Shown here piece by piece: positions 8,021 to 15,114 of a stretch of DNA of 20,216 bases. Below the pieces are notes generated by a model. That model had not been told where the DNA came from, did not search any database, and was given only the letters and a program-made list of their open reading frames with translations. This DNA comes from Deltaproteobacteria bacterium (GTDB lineage Bacteria > Desulfobacterota_B > Binatia > UBA9968): assembly GCA_016193385.1 (NCBI GenBank), contig JACPSF010000299.1, positions 1 through 20,216 of the forward strand, read 5' to 3'. Both the position numbers and the translations under genes were made by a program. The first letter of the stretch is position 1; each line of letters opens with the position of its first letter.

Positions 8021-8714
8021 GCGCGTCGCACCCACCCGTATGGAATTGCTGGCCAGAAGAGGGCAGATCGCTCTGGCCAGGCAGGGCCGGGATTTGCTTA
8101 AAGAGAAGCGCGACGTGCTCATGAAGCAGTTTATGAAAGTAGCCGAGCTCGTGATCGTGAGCAGCGACGAGCTCGAGCGCTTAGCCGCGGCCGCGAGGCA
8201 CGCGCTGGCATTGGCCGAGGCGGTGGAGGGGGACGATGCGGTCCGCTCGGCCTCCTTCGCGGCCCGTGGCGAAGTCTCCCTCACCTTGGAGCGAGGTCAG
8301 CTCATGGGTGTGTCGGTGCCGCTCATCGAGAAAAGGAGCCTGTCCCGCTCGTTGCTGGACCGGGGCTATAGCCTGGCCGGCAGCTCCGCCCGGATTGACC
8401 GGGTGGCGCAACGTTTTGAGGACGAATTGAGCCTCGTCGTCGAGATTGCCGCGAGCGAGGCGCGGCTGCGCCGCCTGATCGAGGAGATCCGGCAGACTAG
8501 CCGACGCGTCAACGCGCTGGAGCACAGGACGCTCCCGTGTCTTGAGGCCGAGCGGGACTACATCGAGATGGTGCTGCAAGAGCGGGAGCGAGAGGATAAC
8601 TTTCGACTGAAGCGGGTCAAAGGGAAGCTGCGACGCGGGAGCCGCCACCGACCGGACCGCCCTCGGGCCCCTCGGGGGGATGTCGAGTTGAATTCTGTAA
8701 CGCCCGGTTCCTGA
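8013..8714 (+). CDS. atpD: A/V-type ATPase subunit D (central shaft)
   Basis: Subunit D is the coiled-coil axle that turns inside the A3B3 head. The 233-residue product starts with [18 protein letters not shown] and [10 protein letters not shown], the family N-terminal helix, and has the matching C-terminal helix with [20 protein letters not shown]. The GTG start at 8013 overlaps the B stop and has GGAGG at 8003-8007. The last about 25 residues are Arg/Pro-rich and not part of the conserved fold. It completes the nine-subunit set. A GC-rich hairpin (CGGTTCC/GGAGCCG at 8705-8722) covers its stop codon but lacks a T-tract, so read-through into the cytochrome genes 23 nt downstream is likely. 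Confidence 0.93.
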   Translation: MTERVAPTRMELLARRGQIALARQGRDLLKEKRDVLMKQFMKVAELVIVSSDELERLAAAARHALALAEAVEGDDAVRSASFAARGEVSLTLERGQLMGVSVPLIEKRSLSRSLLDRGYSLAGSSARIDRVAQRFEDELSLVVEIAASEARLRRLIEEIRQTSRRVNALEHRTLPCLEAERDYIEMVLQEREREDNFRLKRVKGKLRRGSRHRPDRPRAPRGDVELNSVTPGS

Positions 8715-8737
8715 AGGAGCCGCCGGAGGCGAGAACG

Positions 8738-9439
8738 ATGCGAATCAGTTCATCATCTGGTAGTAGACTTCGAGGAATCGTCGCTGCTGTATTGTTCCTT
8801 CTCGTCTTCCTCACTCCGGGCCTTGTGCGGGCTCAGGCCGTCCGAAAAGATCTCTGTCTTTCGTGCCATGGCACGGAGGGGCTCGAGAAGGTACGCGAGG
8901 GGAAGCCCGTTTCTCTTTTTGTCTCCGGAGAAAAGTTTGCCCGTTCAGTCCACGGTTCTCTGGAATGCACGGGGTGCCACAGCGATGTCTCCCAAATCCC
9001 TCATGCCCCGGAATTGAAGGCGGTTCAGTGCTCCACATGTCATGCGGCGGTTTCCCGGGAATACTCTCGGAGCGTTCACGGGAGGGCTAACGCGAAAGGC
9101 GATAGAGACGCTGCGACCTGCAGCGACTGCCACGGGAGCCACGACGTTCTCCCGAGGGCACATCTGGAGTCGCGCGTGAATCCGCTGAACCTGCCGCGGA
9201 CCTGCGGCGGCTGCCACGGGCTTGCTGGTTGCGGCGAATTGCTCGAGTTGCCACGGATCTCACGGCATCCTTCCAGCCTCAGATCCGCAGTCTACCGTGC
9301 ACAAGACCAACATCCCCGAGACCTGCGGTCGCTGCCATGCCGGAGTTCTGCGGGTGTACGCCGACAGCGTTCACGGGAGGGCAGTCAAGGGAGGGAATCC
9401 GATAGCTCCCGTTTGCATCGACTGCCACACCGCTCATGA
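8738..9439 (+). CDS. Multihaem cytochrome c, N-terminal part (frame broken at about 9220)
   Basis: Periplasmic electron carrier with five CXXCH haem sites (Cys40, 77, 98, 128, 156) after a signal peptide (hydrophobic residues about 12-31, cleavage near RAQA). The fold is a string of repeats of the type CXXCH...YxxSVHGR...CxxCHGSHD, where the His in SVHGR is probably a distal haem ligand. After the fifth haem (CGGCHG, ending 9220) the frame becomes Arg/Ser-rich nonsense to 9439. The true continuation is one base over, from 9222, and starts directly at the next CSSCHGSHG. Compared with the other repeats, the whole YxxSVHGR segment (about 20-26 residues) is missing at the joint. Either an inactivating deletion of 3n+2 bases or an assembly error would explain this. 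It lies 23 nt after the ATPase operon. Confidence 0.8.
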   Translation: MRISSSSGSRLRGIVAAVLFLLVFLTPGLVRAQAVRKDLCLSCHGTEGLEKVREGKPVSLFVSGEKFARSVHGSLECTGCHSDVSQIPHAPELKAVQCSTCHAAVSREYSRSVHGRANAKGDRDAATCSDCHGSHDVLPRAHLESRVNPLNLPRTCGGCHGLAGCGELLELPRISRHPSSLRSAVYRAQDQHPRDLRSLPCRSSAGVRRQRSREGSQGRESDSSRLHRLPHRS

Positions 9440-9956
9440 GATCCGGCGGGTAGAAATGGAGCGTTGGCGGCTTGAGATTGTTCGCGAGTGCGGCACGTGC
9501 CACGCGCAGTCGCTGCGCACCTACCGGGATACTTTCCACGGACAGGTGACCTCTCTGGGATTTACGCGGGTGGCGCGCTGCTCGGACTGCCACGGAGCCC
9601 ACGACATCCTCGCCAAGTCCGATCCCCGCTCTTCCGTGGCGCCGAGCCGGGTCGTGGCCACCTGTCGCAAATGCCACCCGCAGGCCAGCGCCAACTTTGC
9701 CAAATACGACCCTCACGCCGATGATAGAGATCGCGCCCGTAACCCGGTCCTGTACTACGCCGCCCGTTTTATGACCTGGCTGTTGGCCGGGGTGTTTTTC
9801 TTCTTCGGCATTCATACTGCTGTTTGGGCCGCGCGTCCGCTCATTGCTCGGTTTGTGAAAAAGCGACCGAGGAAAGAGGACGGAGACGAACCGCCCGAGC
9901 CCGGGGGGGAAGGTGGGGGGGAGCACGAACCAAAGGAGGGGAGTTCTCGTGGCTGA
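9222..9956 (+). CDS. Multihaem cytochrome c, C-terminal part with membrane anchor
   Basis: This is the second half of the cytochrome starting at 8738. It has six more CXXCH sites (Cys7, 35, 65, 90, 120, 148 counted from codon 9222), giving 11 for the joined protein. Repeats carry YADSVHGRA and YRDTFHGQV between haem pairs. A single membrane helix (about 182-204, rich in Phe and Trp) ends in Arg/Lys, so the haem domain faces the periplasm. A Gly/Glu/Pro-rich cytoplasmic tail follows. The TTG at 9222 is only the first possible start in this frame and probably not a real one. The 3' end overlaps the cytochrome b gene (GTG 9949) by 8 nt. The pair suits a quinol:cytochrome module in which cytochrome b feeds or drains this multihaem protein. 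Confidence 0.8.
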   Translation: MLVAANCSSCHGSHGILPASDPQSTVHKTNIPETCGRCHAGVLRVYADSVHGRAVKGGNPIAPVCIDCHTAHEIRRVEMERWRLEIVRECGTCHAQSLRTYRDTFHGQVTSLGFTRVARCSDCHGAHDILAKSDPRSSVAPSRVVATCRKCHPQASANFAKYDPHADDRDRARNPVLYYAARFMTWLLAGVFFFFGIHTAVWAARPLIARFVKKRPRKEDGDEPPEPGGEGGGEHEPKEGSSRG

Positions 9957-10773
9957 GTATTACTTCCGGTTTTCTCTTGGCCAGCGTCTTTTGCACGGTC
10001 TTTTGGTCTTGACCTTTCTTGGCCTGGTCGCTACCGGCATGCCGCTACGCTACAACCAAGCGGGCTGGGCCATCTGGCTCTCTCACACTCTGGGTGGGTT
10101 CGGTGTCATGGGATTTTTTCACCGCACCTTCGCCGTGCTTCTAACTCTGTGCTTTTTTCTCCATCTTGGGCCGATTCTTTACCGCTTCCTCGTGCGTAGA
10201 GAAGCAGGGATACTGTGGGGTTCGGACTCTCTGGTGCCGCAGCCCAATGATTTCAAAGAATTTTACGGGCACCTCAAATGGTTCCTGGGCTTGGGGTCCA
10301 GACCAGCGTTTGGTCGCTTTGCCTACTGGGAGAAGTTCGATTATTGGGCGGTCTTCTGGGGTATGGCGATCATCGGGACCACCGGCTTTATGCTCTGGTT
10401 CCCGGGCTTTTTTTCCGCGTTTCTCCCCGGTTGGATCTTCAACGTGGCCTTGGTTATTCACGGGGAAGAGGCTTTGTTGGCCGCTGGGTTTATCTTTGCC
10501 ATCCATTTTTTCAACAGCCACATCAGGCCGGAAAAGTTTCCCATGGACCTGGTGATCTTCACAGGGAGAGTGAGCAGAGACGAGCTTCAGGAGGAGAGGC
10601 CCGCCGAGTATGCCAGGCTTTCTCGACTCGGCGCTTTGACGAGCGTGAAAACGGAGCCGCCGCCGCGCTGGATGAAGAACCTCTCGTGGATTCTCGGCGG
10701 CGTTAGCATCGCGATCGGTTTGGCACTTTTCTGTCTGATCCTTTTTGCGGTCCTGACCGGAGGAAGAGAATAA
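9949..10773 (+). CDS. Membrane cytochrome b (formate dehydrogenase gamma / b561-like)
   Basis: Di-haem quinone-reactive membrane subunit, 274 residues. There are four main hydrophobic segments (about 17-33, 58-80, 132-150, 165-188) plus a C-terminal one (about 247-270). Candidate haem ligands are His16, His46, His58, His72, His171 and His186. [10 protein letters not shown] (191-200) after the fourth helix is a motif I associate with this cytochrome b family found beside multihaem cytochromes. I chose GTG 9949 because AAAGGAGG (9932-9939) sits upstream and the protein then begins [16 protein letters not shown], as in relatives; the longer in-frame start at 9913 lies inside the cytochrome c tail. 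It probably exchanges electrons between menaquinone and the cytochrome c just upstream. Direction is not determinable. Confidence 0.85.
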   Translation: MAEYYFRFSLGQRLLHGLLVLTFLGLVATGMPLRYNQAGWAIWLSHTLGGFGVMGFFHRTFAVLLTLCFFLHLGPILYRFLVRREAGILWGSDSLVPQPNDFKEFYGHLKWFLGLGSRPAFGRFAYWEKFDYWAVFWGMAIIGTTGFMLWFPGFFSAFLPGWIFNVALVIHGEEALLAAGFIFAIHFFNSHIRPEKFPMDLVIFTGRVSRDELQEERPAEYARLSRLGALTSVKTEPPPRWMKNLSWILGGVSIAIGLALFCLILFAVLTGGRE

Positions 10774-10832
10774 GAGTTTCCAAACGCTCGCACGCCTGAT
10801 CTCATGCGCCATCCATGTACAAGGGGGCTTGA

Positions 10833-12317
10833 ATGTCATCTAAGGTCAAGATGATTCTGGGGATCGGGGCGATCATGCTGGCAGTAATTGTAGCCTACGT
10901 AATCGTTACCGCGAGGAGCCAAGCGAATCATCTGTTGAATCTCACTCGGCGCGAGGCGGAGTTAGTCGCTGCCGTAACGGAGCGGGCGATTGCGCTAGCG
11001 ATGACAGAGGGAAAGAGCCAGGAGGTTCAGGCAATCCTCGAACAGATCAGCAAGGTTCCGCAACTTGCGGGGATCAGAATTGTGGATTCCGACGGCACTA
11101 TCATTCGCTCGAGCAGTCCGGGGGAAACAGGCCAGATCCTTGCGCAAGAGGACCGGCTTGAGGAGGGCAAGGTGCCAGAGCCGCTCTGGAATCATGCCGA
11201 GGGGACGATCGGAATCTTTCGCCCCATCCCGAACCGACCGGTCTGCCACACCTGTCATTCTCAGGATCGTGCATCGATTGCATTCCTGAGCGTGCGCCTT
11301 GGTTTGCCGAGTGCCGGATCTCAGATATCCCAGCAATGGAAGGTCATGGTCCTCCCCGCCGTGCTCGCCCTCGTTGCCGCGGGCGGCTTGATTGCCATTT
11401 ATTTCACGCTCGTGATCGGTCGGCGTATCGATACCTTGTCCCAAGCCATGAGCCGGGTTGAGGCCGGAGATCTTTTGGCCAAAGCCCCAGAGGGCGACCG
11501 GGATGAGCTGGGGCGGCTCGGAAAGAGTTTTAACTCCATGATGGGCCGACTGGCCGAGGCCCAACGCCAACTGGAGGACCGCCACGCGGATGAAGTCCGG
11601 CGGGCGGAGCACCTGGCCTCTCTTGGAAAAATGGCAGCCGGGATCGCACATGAAATCAATAATCCCCTTGCGGGCATGCAGAACTGCATTAGGACTCTCC
11701 TCAAAGGCGCCAGAGAGGAGGCGCAGCGAGTGCAATACCTGACAATGCTCCAGGAGGGGCTGAGCCGCATCGGTCGGACCATCAGGCAACTCCTGGACTT
11801 CGCACGTGAGAGGAAACCCCAACTGACTCGAACCCATTTCCCACCCCTTCTTCACCGTTCCATGGCCCTTTTGGAGCACGAGCTGGCGGCCAAGAAGATC
11901 TCCTGCTCTTTGTCTACGGAATCCGGGCTTCCCGCGCTCCTAGCTGACCCGCACCAGCTTGAACAAGTCTTTCTCAATATTCTGATGAACGCCGTCGAAG
12001 CTATGCCGAGCGGAGGGAGCCTTACGGTGACGGCTGGAGTTCGACGCCGTCAAGCCGGCTCTTGGATAGAGGTCTCGGTCGCCGACACGGGAGTCGGAAT
12101 TCCCGCCGAGAACCTGCCTCGCGTCTTTGATCCCTTTTTCACCACCAAAGAGGTTGGCAAGGGGACAGGGCTCGGGCTCTCGGTGAGCTACGGGATCGTG
12201 AGGGCTCACGGCGGCGTCCTTGAGGTTCAGAGCGAGGTTGGAAAGGGGAGTACCTTCACAGTTATCCTTCCGTTGACAAGAGAAGGGGAGGGCCAATGCG
12301 CCACCGTGTCCTCCTAG
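10833..12317 (+). CDS. Membrane histidine kinase with periplasmic CXXCH haem motif
   Basis: Sensor kinase of 494 residues. Order: TM1 (about 7-27), periplasmic sensor (about 28-170), TM2 (about 172-194), HAMP (about 190-245), HisKA with H-box [12 protein letters not shown] (His273), and the HATPase domain with N-box (Asn386), DTGVGI and GTGLGLS. The sensor ends in [17 protein letters not shown], where Cys138-Cys141-His142 make a c-type haem attachment motif. This implies a haem- or redox/gas-responsive sensor matured by the cytochrome c machinery. It overlaps the regulator gene by 22 nt, so the two form a pair. A 59-nt gap separates it from the cytochrome b gene. The signal is unknown. Confidence 0.93.
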   Translation: MSSKVKMILGIGAIMLAVIVAYVIVTARSQANHLLNLTRREAELVAAVTERAIALAMTEGKSQEVQAILEQISKVPQLAGIRIVDSDGTIIRSSSPGETGQILAQEDRLEEGKVPEPLWNHAEGTIGIFRPIPNRPVCHTCHSQDRASIAFLSVRLGLPSAGSQISQQWKVMVLPAVLALVAAGGLIAIYFTLVIGRRIDTLSQAMSRVEAGDLLAKAPEGDRDELGRLGKSFNSMMGRLAEAQRQLEDRHADEVRRAEHLASLGKMAAGIAHEINNPLAGMQNCIRTLLKGAREEAQRVQYLTMLQEGLSRIGRTIRQLLDFARERKPQLTRTHFPPLLHRSMALLEHELAAKKISCSLSTESGLPALLADPHQLEQVFLNILMNAVEAMPSGGSLTVTAGVRRRQAGSWIEVSVADTGVGIPAENLPRVFDPFFTTKEVGKGTGLGLSVSYGIVRAHGGVLEVQSEVGKGSTFTVILPLTREGEGQCATVSS

Positions 12318-13639
12318 TTGAAGATGAGCCAATCCTTCAGGTGACGCTGGCGAACGACCTTGCCGAAGAGGGATATGAGGTCGCCACCGCGTCGGACGGA
12401 GCGCAGGGGCTTCGCCTCATCCAGGAGAGAGCATTCGACGTGGCCCTTCTGGATCTGAAGCTTCCCAAGGTGGATGGACTCGCCTTGCTCCAGAGCTTTA
12501 AAGCCGAGAGCCCTTCTGGTATCGCCATTATGATGACGGCCTACGGGACTATCCAGTCGGCGGTGGCGGCGATGAAAGCAGGGGCCACTGACTACCTCGT
12601 GAAGCCGTTTCCCACGGACGATCTCCTCATTCTCCTCCGCGGCCTCCTAGCTGGGCGTGCGGCCTGGTCTGAGCAGGGGCCGGGTCCATCTGAGGCCCGC
12701 AGATTCGGCGACCTTGTTTACGCGAGCGGAAAGATGGCCGAGGTTTGCGACCTTATCGCCACCGTGGCCCGGAGCGATGCCACCGTCTTGATCCAGGGAG
12801 AAACGGGCACGGGAAAGGAGTTGGTTGCCCGTGCCGTCCATCAGGCAAGCCCCCGGCAATCCTTCCCGCTCATTAACGTTGCGTGCGCAGCGATTCCAGA
12901 GTCCCTGCTGGAGACGGAGCTTTTCGGTCACGAGAAGGGCGCGTTTACGGGAGCGATCCGGGACCGAAAGGGACGCTTTGAGCTGGCTCATCGTGGGAGC
13001 CTCTTCCTGGACGAAGTCGCCGATCTAGGATCGGCAGTCCAAGCCAAGTTGCTCAGAGTCCTCCAGGAAAAGGAGTTCGAGCGGGTCGGCGGGAGCCAAA
13101 CTATCAAGATCGACGTCCGGCTTATCTCCGCCACCCGTAAACGGTTGGAAGACGAAGTCTTAGCCGGACGCCTCCGTGAAGACCTTTTTTACCGCCTCAA
13201 GGTGATCACCGTTACCCTCCCTCCTTTGAGAGAGCGCAAAGAAGACATCCTCCCGCTGGCCGAGCACTTTCTCGAGAAGTACCGCCGCCCGCTGGGAAAG
13301 GAGATTCGGGGTCTTACCCCCGAAGCCTGCGGCTGTCTCCTCTCCTACGACTGGCCCGGAAACATCCGGGAGCTGGAGGCAGGGATCCAGCGAGCAGTCA
13401 CCCTGGCGAAAGACACTGTCCTCACGCCCGACGACTTTCCCCTGGAGGGTATCGTCATGTCTGCCGATCCGCCCGGTGAGCCGGCTCGCTCTCTCACCGA
13501 TGCGATCCGGGAGGCTGAACGACAGTACCTGCAAGGCGTCCTCCGGAGCGTCGGTGGTCAACGAAAGCGCGCGGCCGAAATCCTGGGGATGAGCCGAAAG
13601 ACTCTCTGGAAGAAGCTGAAGTCCCTGGGTCTAGAATAA
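12296..13639 (+). CDS. NtrC-family sigma-54-dependent response regulator
   Basis: Transcription activator of 447 residues. The receiver domain (1-115) has phosphoacceptor Asp53 in LLDLKLPKVDG, acidic pair Glu9/Asp10, Thr81 and Lys103. The AAA+ domain has Walker A GETGTGKE (168-175), the sigma-54-contacting GAFTGA loop (215-220) and Walker B GSLFLDE (234-240). The Fis-type helix-turn-helix at the end contains AAEILGMSRKTLWKKLKSLG. ATG 12296 lies inside the kinase gene and is preceded by GGGGAGGG. The intact GAFTGA loop means it should act on sigma-54 promoters; candidates occur at 13720, 14093 and 18520. It most likely responds to the kinase it overlaps. Confidence 0.95.
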   Translation: MRHRVLLVEDEPILQVTLANDLAEEGYEVATASDGAQGLRLIQERAFDVALLDLKLPKVDGLALLQSFKAESPSGIAIMMTAYGTIQSAVAAMKAGATDYLVKPFPTDDLLILLRGLLAGRAAWSEQGPGPSEARRFGDLVYASGKMAEVCDLIATVARSDATVLIQGETGTGKELVARAVHQASPRQSFPLINVACAAIPESLLETELFGHEKGAFTGAIRDRKGRFELAHRGSLFLDEVADLGSAVQAKLLRVLQEKEFERVGGSQTIKIDVRLISATRKRLEDEVLAGRLREDLFYRLKVITVTLPPLRERKEDILPLAEHFLEKYRRPLGKEIRGLTPEACGCLLSYDWPGNIRELEAGIQRAVTLAKDTVLTPDDFPLEGIVMSADPPGEPARSLTDAIREAERQYLQGVLRSVGGQRKRAAEILGMSRKTLWKKLKSLGLE

Positions 13640-13719
13640 TCTTCGCGTTAGTTTGCTTGTCCGCGCGCTCTGGGTTGGCTGCTCGTCACCCGCATGTGCA
13701 GATGACTTACCTCCACGCA

Positions 13720-13735
13720 TGGCAGCGATCTTGCA
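13720..13735 (+). promoter_or_regulatory. Sigma-54 (-24/-12)-like promoter before the orphan HTH gene
   Basis: TGGCAGCGATCTTGCA fits TGGCA-N6-TTGCA, with GG (13721-13722) and GC (13733-13734) 12 bp apart. The implied start near 13746 leaves only about 6 nt before ATG 13752, room for little more than AGGA, so the message would be nearly leaderless. No clear dyad is seen between 13640 and 13719. Confidence 0.5.
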
Positions 13736-13751
13736 CGTTCAAAATTAGGAT

Positions 13752-13976
13752 ATGAGCAAGAAAGTGCTGACCTCAGCCTCTGAGGCGGAGGTCGGGGACC
13801 GGCGGCTGAGCACAGTCCGTGAAAAGGCGGAACGGAAGCACATCGTCTCCATCATCCGTCTCGCGAAAGGCAATCGGGCTCAAGCGGCTCGGATTCTGGG
13901 GATTAGTCGGAAGACCTTGTGGAAAAAGCTCAAGCACCTTGGCGGGGCTAGCTCTCCTGATGTTACTAAAAGGTAA
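13752..13976 (+). CDS. Orphan Fis-type helix-turn-helix protein
   Basis: A 74-residue protein consisting of little more than a Fis/NtrC-type DNA-binding domain. Residues about 24-64 contain ERKHIVSIIRLAKGNRAQ and AARILGISRKTLWKKLKHLG, nearly identical to AAEILGMSRKTLWKKLKSLG at the end of the regulator 110 nt upstream. It has no receiver or AAA+ domain. The recognition helix is shared, so it should bind the same or similar sites, and it might compete with or modulate the full-length regulator. The first GTTAC/GTAAC dyad (13961-13978) covers its stop codon, which could give feedback. It could also be a remnant of a partial duplication, but the frame is clean. Function is inferred from similarity only. 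Confidence 0.72.
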   Translation: MSKKVLTSASEAEVGDRRLSTVREKAERKHIVSIIRLAKGNRAQAARILGISRKTLWKKLKHLGGASSPDVTKR

Positions 13977-14039
13977 CGGATCTCGACTGCATGTTACCTT
14001 TCGGTAACATGGTCAGATCGAGTTCTCCGCCTGAGTAAC
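13961..14039. promoter_or_regulatory. Phased GTTAC/GTAAC activator-site array (31-bp period)
   Basis: Site 1 is TGTTACTAAAAGGTAACG (13961-13978). Site 2 is TGTTACCTTTCGGTAACA (13992-14009), whose perfect dyad extends to 9-bp arms over 13990-14011. GTAAC recurs at 13973, 14004 and 14035, exactly 31 bp apart each time, so a degenerate third site with only its right half is centred near 14031. A 31-bp step is close to three helical turns, placing the sites on one face. They lie about 150, 119 and 88 bp before the start site implied by the promoter at 14093-14108, as expected for NtrC-type enhancers. Confidence 0.65.
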
Positions 14040-14044
14040 GTGTT

Positions 14045-14062
14045 TGTCCAAGTTTTTGGACA
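14045..14062. promoter_or_regulatory. TGT-N12-ACA dyad, possible further activator site
   Basis: TGTCCAAGTTTTTGGACA has 7-bp arms (TGTCCAA/TTGGACA) and a 4-nt centre. It shares the TGT-N12-ACA frame with site 2 of the upstream array but not its GTTAC core. Its centre is 53 bp from that of site 2, about five helical turns, and about 66 bp before the implied start site. It may bind the same regulator weakly or a different one. Confidence 0.45.
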
Positions 14063-14092
14063 GTTACCCCTCTCAGCTTCGAAGCTTTCCTC

Positions 14093-14108
14093 TGGCATCG
14101 GAATTGCT
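14093..14108 (+). promoter_or_regulatory. Sigma-54 (-24/-12)-like promoter of the molybdoenzyme operon
   Basis: TGGCATCGGAATTGCT matches TGGCAY-N5-TTGCT, with GG (14094-14095) and GC (14106-14107) at the required 12-bp spacing. The implied start site is near 14119, about 65 nt before ATG 14185. The phased dyads directly upstream make this the best-supported promoter in the window. Confidence 0.7.
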
Positions 14109-14184
14109 GCGGCGACACAAAGGGAAAGTGTACCCGGGTGGAGTTCAATTTGAGGTCTCATGGCGAAGGTTAACGGGGGTGATC

Positions 14185-15102
14185 ATGAAAAAATTGAGTG
14201 TCACGAAAAAAGCTGAGGAGCGGCGGAACTTTCTCAAGACCGTTTTGGCTGGTGCGGTTATAGGAGCAGGCCTTTTGGCCAAACGGGAAAGGGCAGAGGC
14301 CGCCTCCAGCGAAAAGCCACTACCTGAGCTTCCCGATGGAGAGAGTCCGCTTCTACGTATGCAGCGTGATCTGCAAAGGGCATTAAGAAAGCCGGTCGAC
14401 GAGAGACGGTGGGTCATGGTGATTGACCAGAGAAAATGCGTTGGCTGCAACGCTTGCAGAGTAGCTTGCGTGACAGAAAATGCGCTACCGCCTGGGGTGA
14501 CGTACCGCACGGTGCCCGAGACGCAAAGCGGCGAGTACCCCAAGGTGAGCCGCTTTTTCATGCCTACCCAATGTATGCAGTGCGACAAGCCTCCGTGCCT
14601 TGGGGCAGCCAATGCCGTCTCTCGAGGGTCCATTACCAAGCGGCCCGACGGGATCGTAGCCATTAACTACCGGAAGTTTCGAGGGCGAAAGGCGTTTCAG
14701 GCTGCGGTTAAAGCCTGTCCGTTTAAAGCTCTCTACTACGACGACGGGCGCTTCTTCACTGAGGGAACGCCAGCCTTTCAGCCCTACGAGAAAAGAGAGA
14801 GCTACGACTACGGGGCGGTGTGGAAGCGGGTTAAAGGTCAGAATGATCCTCCCATCGGCGGGGGCAGGAAGTGCCATTTCTGTCTGCATCGATTGACCGC
14901 TAGCATGCTTCCCGTATGCGTGACCACATGTATTGGGCGAGCAGCATTTTTTGGCGATCTTAACGATCCCCAAAGTCTGGTGAGCGAGCTTTTAGAAAAG
15001 AACAGGGCAAAGGTAGTGCGCATTCGGGAGAATCGCGGCACCGAGCCCAGGGTCTATTACATTGTGGATGATCCTGCCCTAGCTGCGGCCTACCATACTT
15101 AG
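14185..15102 (+). CDS. Tat-exported iron-sulfur subunit of molybdoenzyme, one cluster lost
   Basis: Electron-transfer (beta) subunit, 305 residues, related to TtrB/PsrB/DmsB. The Tat signal is EERRNFLKTV (Arg13-Arg14) followed by a hydrophobic stretch. Full-size relatives have 16 ligand Cys in four motifs. Here motif I (Cys85, 88, 91, 95), three of motif II (Cys130, 133, 138), the last of motif III (Cys178) and motif IV (Cys230, 233, 245, 249) remain. The fourth Cys of motif II is replaced (Ala142) and motif III CxxCxxC reads FRGRKAF (165-171). In the known fold those four residues bind one and the same cluster, so three clusters should remain. ATG 14185 (after GGGGGTGAT) is the start, downstream of the promoter; the longer TTG-started frame from 14044 would run across it. 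The stop abuts the ribosome site of the catalytic subunit. Confidence 0.88.
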   Translation: MKKLSVTKKAEERRNFLKTVLAGAVIGAGLLAKRERAEAASSEKPLPELPDGESPLLRMQRDLQRALRKPVDERRWVMVIDQRKCVGCNACRVACVTENALPPGVTYRTVPETQSGEYPKVSRFFMPTQCMQCDKPPCLGAANAVSRGSITKRPDGIVAINYRKFRGRKAFQAAVKACPFKALYYDDGRFFTEGTPAFQPYEKRESYDYGAVWKRVKGQNDPPIGGGRKCHFCLHRLTASMLPVCVTTCIGRAAFFGDLNDPQSLVSELLEKNRAKVVRIRENRGTEPRVYYIVDDPALAAAYHT

Positions 15103-15114
15103 GAGGTTAGAGTC

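Noticed and set aside
8705..8722. Hairpin CGGTTCC-TGAA-GGAGCCG as a terminator after the ATPase operon
   Set aside because: Stem has a G-U pair, covers the subunit D stop codon, is not followed by a T-tract and runs straight into the next ribosome site.
10995..11879. Long open frame on the - strand inside the histidine kinase gene
   Set aside because: It is the complement of a well-supported kinase; the peptide has no recognisable domain and no promoter or ribosome site of its own. GC-rich coding DNA often gives such frames.
13990..14011. Perfect 9-bp dyad as a transcription terminator of the orphan HTH gene
   Set aside because: No T-tract follows, and its core recurs with 31-bp spacing, which fits protein-binding sites better.
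14044..14184. N-terminal extension of the iron-sulfur subunit from a TTG at 14044
   Set aside because: It would read through the -24/-12 promoter and a dyad and would push the Tat signal about 47 residues inward; ATG 14185 places the signal at the N-terminus.
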